Positions 6,761 to 8,864 of a stretch of DNA of 8,864 nt are shown in pieces (the stretch's first letter is position 1; each line of letters starts with the position of its first letter). Under the pieces are notes generated by a model. It worked only from the letters and a program-made list of their open reading frames with translations, searched no databases and was not told where the DNA came from. The DNA comes from an uncultured Clostridia bacterium (GTDB taxonomy: Bacteria; Bacillota; Clostridia; Oscillospirales; Oscillospiraceae). The translations under genes were made by a program, and so were the position numbers. The stretch spans positions 1 to 8,864 of the forward strand of contig CAMFZO010000045.1 in the NCBI GenBank assembly GCA_946006895.1, read 5' to 3'.

Positions 6761-6777
6761 AACCGCAGGCGGTTATT
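6758..6777. promoter_or_regulatory. 20-bp palindrome overlapping the ferredoxin promoter
   Basis: AATAACCGC (6758-6766) and GCGGTTATT (6769-6777) are perfect inverted repeats separated by AG. The dyad overlaps the end of the -10 box and the expected transcription start. This is where a repressor operator would sit. As RNA it would form a 9-bp stem with an impossibly small two-base loop, so a DNA-level operator for a dimeric regulator is the better reading. The regulator is not identified. Confidence 0.5.
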
Positions 6778-6788
6778 CACTGATCGCC

Positions 6789-6864
6789 ATTTTCCTCTCC
6801 GGCTGCGCCGGCAACCGGAAAATATGGCTGCTTTATACCATTCCGCCTGCGGCTTCATGGTATA
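6789..6864 (+). other. Structured 5' leader of ferredoxin gene (two hairpins)
   Basis: Hairpin one: ATTTTCC (6789-6795) pairs with GGAAAAT (6817-6823) and encloses a CCGGC/GCCGG stem (6799-6803 with 6807-6811). Hairpin two: TATACCAT (6834-6841) pairs with ATGGTATA (6857-6864) and encloses CCGC/GCGG (6843-6846 with 6849-6852). Both lie between the distal promoter and the ribosome binding site, which begins 25 bases after the second hairpin. I do not recognise a known riboswitch class. A cis-acting RNA is one reading; protein-binding DNA dyads are another. Confidence 0.45.
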
Positions 6865-6901
6865 TTGAACAAAGAATCCAATACTGACAGGAGGCAAAAT
6901 C

Positions 6902-7072
6902 ATGGCTTATTACATCACCGACGCCTGCGTGAAGTGCGGCACCTGCGCCGATACCTGCCCCCTCGGCATCATCTCCGAGGGCGACGACAAGTATGTCATC
7001 GACGCCGACCAGTGTGTGGAGTGCGGCTCCTGCGCCGCTGCCTGCCCGCTGGAAGCTATCGAGCAGCAGTAA
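6902..7072 (+). CDS. Small 2[4Fe-4S] ferredoxin
   Basis: The 56-residue product is a classic clostridial-type bacterial ferredoxin, a soluble low-potential electron carrier. It has two near-identical cluster motifs: CVKCGTCADTCP with cysteines 9, 12, 15 and 19, and CVECGSCAAACP with cysteines 38, 41, 44 and 48. All eight ligands are present, so both [4Fe-4S] clusters should form. The two halves are an internal duplication typical of the family. The length fits the usual 55-60 residues. The start is firm: AGGAGG at 6889-6894 lies seven bases before the ATG. Likely partners in an anaerobe are pyruvate:ferredoxin oxidoreductase, hydrogenase or Rnf, none of them in the window. A structured leader precedes it and a large inverted repeat begins within its stop codon. 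Confidence 0.96.
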   Translation: MAYYITDACVKCGTCADTCPLGIISEGDDKYVIDADQCVECGSCAAACPLEAIEQQ

Positions 7073-7204
7073 AAAACGGACGCGCCGCAGCTCCTCAAGG
7101 CATGTCAATGAAAGGCGGCTCTGCCGCCGGGGACGGAAACCGCCGGAACACGGCGCTTCCGTTCGGACATGACGGGACGGGGAACTGCGGCGCGTCTGTT
7201 TTTT
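7071..7204 (+). terminator. Branched inverted-repeat structure after ferredoxin, ending in a T-run
   Basis: The 20 bases at 7071-7090 and the 20 at 7185-7204 are reverse complements except for one position that is a G-U pair in RNA. The left arm starts with six A within the ferredoxin stop codon and the right arm ends with TGTTTTTT, an A-tract/stem/T-tract layout like an intrinsic terminator. The 94 bases inside hold CATGTC (7101-7106) pairing with GACATG (7166-7171), a GGCGGC/GCCGCC hairpin (7114-7128) and an ACGGAA/TTCCGT hairpin (7133-7162). It may be an oversized terminator, an attenuator before the next gene, a structured RNA or a small mobile repeat. The pairing is seen; the role is open. 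Confidence 0.6.
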
Positions 7205-7216
7205 GCCGAAAAAACG

Positions 7217-7942
7217 ATGGAAGAGACACTTTTTAACGGCGTCGTCATGGTCCAGCCCGACGGCGGCTTCCGTCTGGGCACGGATTCCATGCTGCTCTCG
7301 CGCTTCCTGACCCTGCCGAAAAACGCCGTGGTGGCCGATCTCGGCTCCGGCTGCGGCACCCTGGGGCTGCTGCTGTGCGCCCGGGAGACAACCTGCCGGG
7401 TAATGGGCCTGGAGCTGGACGAGCAGGCCCACGCTCTGGCCCTGCGGAATATTGCCCGCAACGGTCTGGAAGGCCGTCTGGAAAGCTGCTGCGGCGACGT
7501 GCGCCAAATTCGGGAGCTTTGGCCGGCAGGCAGCGTCTCCTGCGTTATCTCCAACCCGCCCTATTTCCCCGAACACAGCGGCAAGGTCAGCGCCCGGCAT
7601 CCCACAGCCCGCAGCGAGACCACCTTGCCGCTGGCGGATCTCTGCGCCGCCGCGGCCTATCTGCTGCCCCACGGCGGACGCTTTGCCCTGGTTCACAGGC
7701 CGGAGCGGCTGTGCGACCTTTTCTGTGCCCTGCGCAACAGCGCTCTGGAGCCGAAGCGCCTGCAATTCGTCCGCCACACGGCCCGTTCGCCTGTCAGCCT
7801 GGTTTTGATCGAGAGCCGCCGCGGCGGACGACCCGGCCTGCACTATGAGCCGGATTTCATTGAATTTACCCCCGACGGCATGGAGACCGACGACTACCGC
7901 GCCGCCTACGGGAGAAAGGAGCCGTCATGCCCGGAACCCTGA
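7217..7942 (+). CDS. TrmN6/YabB-like SAM-dependent methyltransferase (tRNA A37 N6)
   Basis: The 241-residue product has the class I methyltransferase fold. GFRLGTDSMLLSRF at 17-30 is the family N-terminus, DLGSGCGTLGLLL at 41-53 is the SAM-binding motif I, E66 follows in motif II, and NPPY at 113-116 is the catalytic motif of N6-adenine/amino methyltransferases. Together these match the TrmN6/YfiC/YabB family, which modifies A37 of tRNA(Val). The exact substrate here is inferred from family. I place the start at the ATG at 7217, where homology begins. An ATG at 7169 would add 16 residues but lies inside the inverted-repeat structure. Neither start has a good ribosome binding site. It overlaps rsmI by 16 bases, and yabB and rsmI are also neighbours in Bacillus subtilis, where yazA lies between them; yazA is absent here. 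Confidence 0.87.
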   Translation: MEETLFNGVVMVQPDGGFRLGTDSMLLSRFLTLPKNAVVADLGSGCGTLGLLLCARETTCRVMGLELDEQAHALALRNIARNGLEGRLESCCGDVRQIRELWPAGSVSCVISNPPYFPEHSGKVSARHPTARSETTLPLADLCAAAAYLLPHGGRFALVHRPERLCDLFCALRNSALEPKRLQFVRHTARSPVSLVLIESRRGGRPGLHYEPDFIEFTPDGMETDDYRAAYGRKEPSCPEP

Positions 7943-8754
7943 CCCTGGTCCCCACGCCCATCGGAAACCTCTCCGATATTTCGCCCCGCTGCCGGGAGGC
8001 TCTGGCAGAGGCCGATTTCATCGCCGCCGAGGACACCCGTGTGACCCTGAAGCTCCTGAATCACCTGGGCCTGAAAAAGCCTCTGGTCAGCTACTATGAG
8101 CACAACAAGGAATTCAGCGGGAAAAAGATTTTGGAGCGCATCCTGGCGGGGGAAAACTGCGCCCAGGTGTCCGACGCCGGTTCTCCGGCCATTTCCGACC
8201 CGGGGGAGGATCTGGTGCGGCTTTGCGCGGAGCACGGCGTCACCGTCACGGCCATTCCCGGACCCTGCGCCGCCATCACCGCCCTGAGCATCTCCGCCCT
8301 GCCCACGGGCCGCTTTACCTTTGAGGGCTTTTTGTCCACCAATAAGAAAAACCGCGCCGCCCATCTGCAGTCTCTTGCGGGCGAAACGCGGACCATGATT
8401 TTTTACGAAGCGCCCCACAAGCTGGAGGCGACGCTGAAGGATCTGCTGGAAGCCTTCGGGCCGGACCGGCGGATCTCCCTCTGCCGGGAGCTGACCAAGC
8501 TCCACGAGGAGGTTTTGCGCATGACCCTGCGTGAGGCGGCAGACCTCTATACCCGGCAGCCGCCACGGGGCGAATACGTCCTCATCGTGGAGGGCGCGGC
8601 AGAAATAAAGACGCCGCAGCCGTCCCTGGAGGAGGCTCTTTCACGGGTGTTTGAGCTGATGGAAAGCGGCCTGACCAGAAAGGACGCCGTCCGCCAGGTC
8701 TCCGGCGAAACCGGCCTGCCCAAAAACGCCCTCTATGAGGCATCAGTCAAATAA
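7927..8754 (+). CDS. rsmI: 16S rRNA (cytidine1402-2'-O)-methyltransferase RsmI
   Basis: RsmI uses SAM to 2'-O-methylate C1402 in the 16S rRNA decoding centre. The 275-residue product shows the tetrapyrrole-methylase-type fold and all the family marks: LVPTPIGNL (7-15), AAEDTR (33-38), VSDAGSPAISDPG (81-93), IPGPCAAITALSISALP (110-126; most relatives have PGPSA, so C114 is a small change), EAPHKL (161-166), RELTKLHEE (187-195) and GEYVLIVEG (215-223). The short helical C-terminal domain (about 230-275) is present. The ATG at 7927 has an AAAGGAG site at 7915-7921. The start lies inside the end of the upstream methyltransferase gene, so the two are co-transcribed and probably translationally coupled. 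Confidence 0.97.
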   Translation: MPGTLTLVPTPIGNLSDISPRCREALAEADFIAAEDTRVTLKLLNHLGLKKPLVSYYEHNKEFSGKKILERILAGENCAQVSDAGSPAISDPGEDLVRLCAEHGVTVTAIPGPCAAITALSISALPTGRFTFEGFLSTNKKNRAAHLQSLAGETRTMIFYEAPHKLEATLKDLLEAFGPDRRISLCRELTKLHEEVLRMTLREAADLYTRQPPRGEYVLIVEGAAEIKTPQPSLEEALSRVFELMESGLTRKDAVRQVSGETGLPKNALYEASVK

Positions 8755-8755
8755 A

Positions 8756-8770
8756 CGGAACACAGTTCCG
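8756..8770. repeat. Short hairpin just after rsmI
   Basis: CGGAAC (8756-8761) and GTTCCG (8765-8770) form a 6-bp stem with an ACA loop, one base after the rsmI stop codon. There is no T-run, so termination here is doubtful. Confidence 0.4.
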
Positions 8771-8784
8771 GCAAGCGATCCATA

Positions 8785-8808
8785 GGGCATGCCGACCCCG
8801 GCATGCCC
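8785..8808. repeat. GC-rich hairpin downstream of rsmI
   Basis: GGGCATGCCG (8785-8794) and CGGCATGCCC (8799-8808) form a perfect 10-bp stem with a four-base ACCC loop. It is stable, but no T-run follows on either strand. It may help end or protect the rsmI transcript, or belong to the repeat that follows. Confidence 0.5.
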
Positions 8809-8864
8809 GCAGCGTGTCAAAAAAGTCCCTTGGCCCCCTCTGACGAGGGGGCTGTCACGGCATC
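8809..8864. repeat. Probable dispersed intergenic repeat, cut by window edge
   Basis: GCCCCCTC (8833-8840) and GAGGGGGC (8845-8852) form an 8-bp stem around TGAC, flanked by GTCAAAAAAGTCCCTTGG on one side and the start of CTGTCACGG on the other. This layout resembles a dispersed palindromic intergenic repeat that I recall from gut Clostridia such as Faecalibacterium relatives. The recollection cannot be confirmed here. On the minus strand the stem is followed within ten bases by six T, so it could also act as a terminator for a gene arriving from the right. Confidence 0.55.

Noticed and set aside
7169..7171. ATG at 7169 as the trmN6 start
   Set aside because: The 16 extra residues do not resemble the family, the codons fall in the right arm of the inverted repeat, and there is no ribosome binding site. 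The ATG at 7217 fits the homology better, though it also lacks a clear site.
6833..7843. 336-codon minus-strand frame across ferredoxin and trmN6
   Set aside because: It runs antisense through two genes with clear motifs (eight cluster cysteines; NPPY) and through the inverted-repeat structure. No family features are visible.

Overview
This 8.9-kb window is GC-rich chromosomal DNA with short intergenic gaps and strong AGGAGG-type ribosome binding sites. It carries an hrcA-grpE heat-shock operon under a CIRCE operator, a ClpC-type unfoldase, a YnbB-type PLP enzyme and a trmN6-rsmI pair. Together these point to a Gram-positive anaerobe of the Clostridia, most likely a GC-rich gut member of the Oscillospiraceae/Ruminococcaceae. 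That placement rests on gene content, base composition and a repeat at the right edge that resembles one I recall from gut Clostridia. It is not a species call.

Layout. On the minus strand, 1760 down to 51, lie hrcA and grpE, three bases apart. The operon continues off the left edge, where dnaK would be expected. It is driven by a consensus sigma-A promoter at 1811-1839. A perfect CIRCE (1780-1806) lies just downstream of the promoter, and a degenerate second CIRCE-like dyad (1824-1850) lies over the -35. Divergently, on the plus strand, a second consensus promoter (1987-2016) drives a two-gene unit: a YnbB/methionine gamma-lyase-family PLP enzyme (2053-3336) and an EamA-family membrane transporter (3379-4299). 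A bidirectional terminator (4308-4336) separates this unit from a convergent minus-strand clpC-like gene (4358-6643).

The clpC gene and a 56-residue 2[4Fe-4S] ferredoxin (6902-7072) are divergent. Between them lies a 258-bp region rich in dyads: a promoter overlapped by a 20-bp palindrome, then two long hairpins before the ferredoxin ribosome binding site. Directly after the ferredoxin come two arms of 20 bases, complementary apart from one G-U pair, that enclose a branched fold ending in a T-run. The start of a TrmN6-like tRNA methyltransferase (7217-7942) follows. It overlaps rsmI (7927-8754), the 16S rRNA C1402 2'-O-methyltransferase gene. The last 110 bases hold three hairpins, the last belonging to a probable dispersed intergenic repeat cut by the window edge.

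Functionally the window is mostly housekeeping: protein quality control under heat-shock control (HrcA, GrpE, ClpC), RNA modification (TrmN6-like, RsmI), an amino-acid/metal-resistance type enzyme with a transporter, and a small electron carrier. I saw no phage, transposase, CRISPR, tRNA or rRNA. The least explained parts are the non-coding structures around the ferredoxin gene and the second CIRCE-like dyad.
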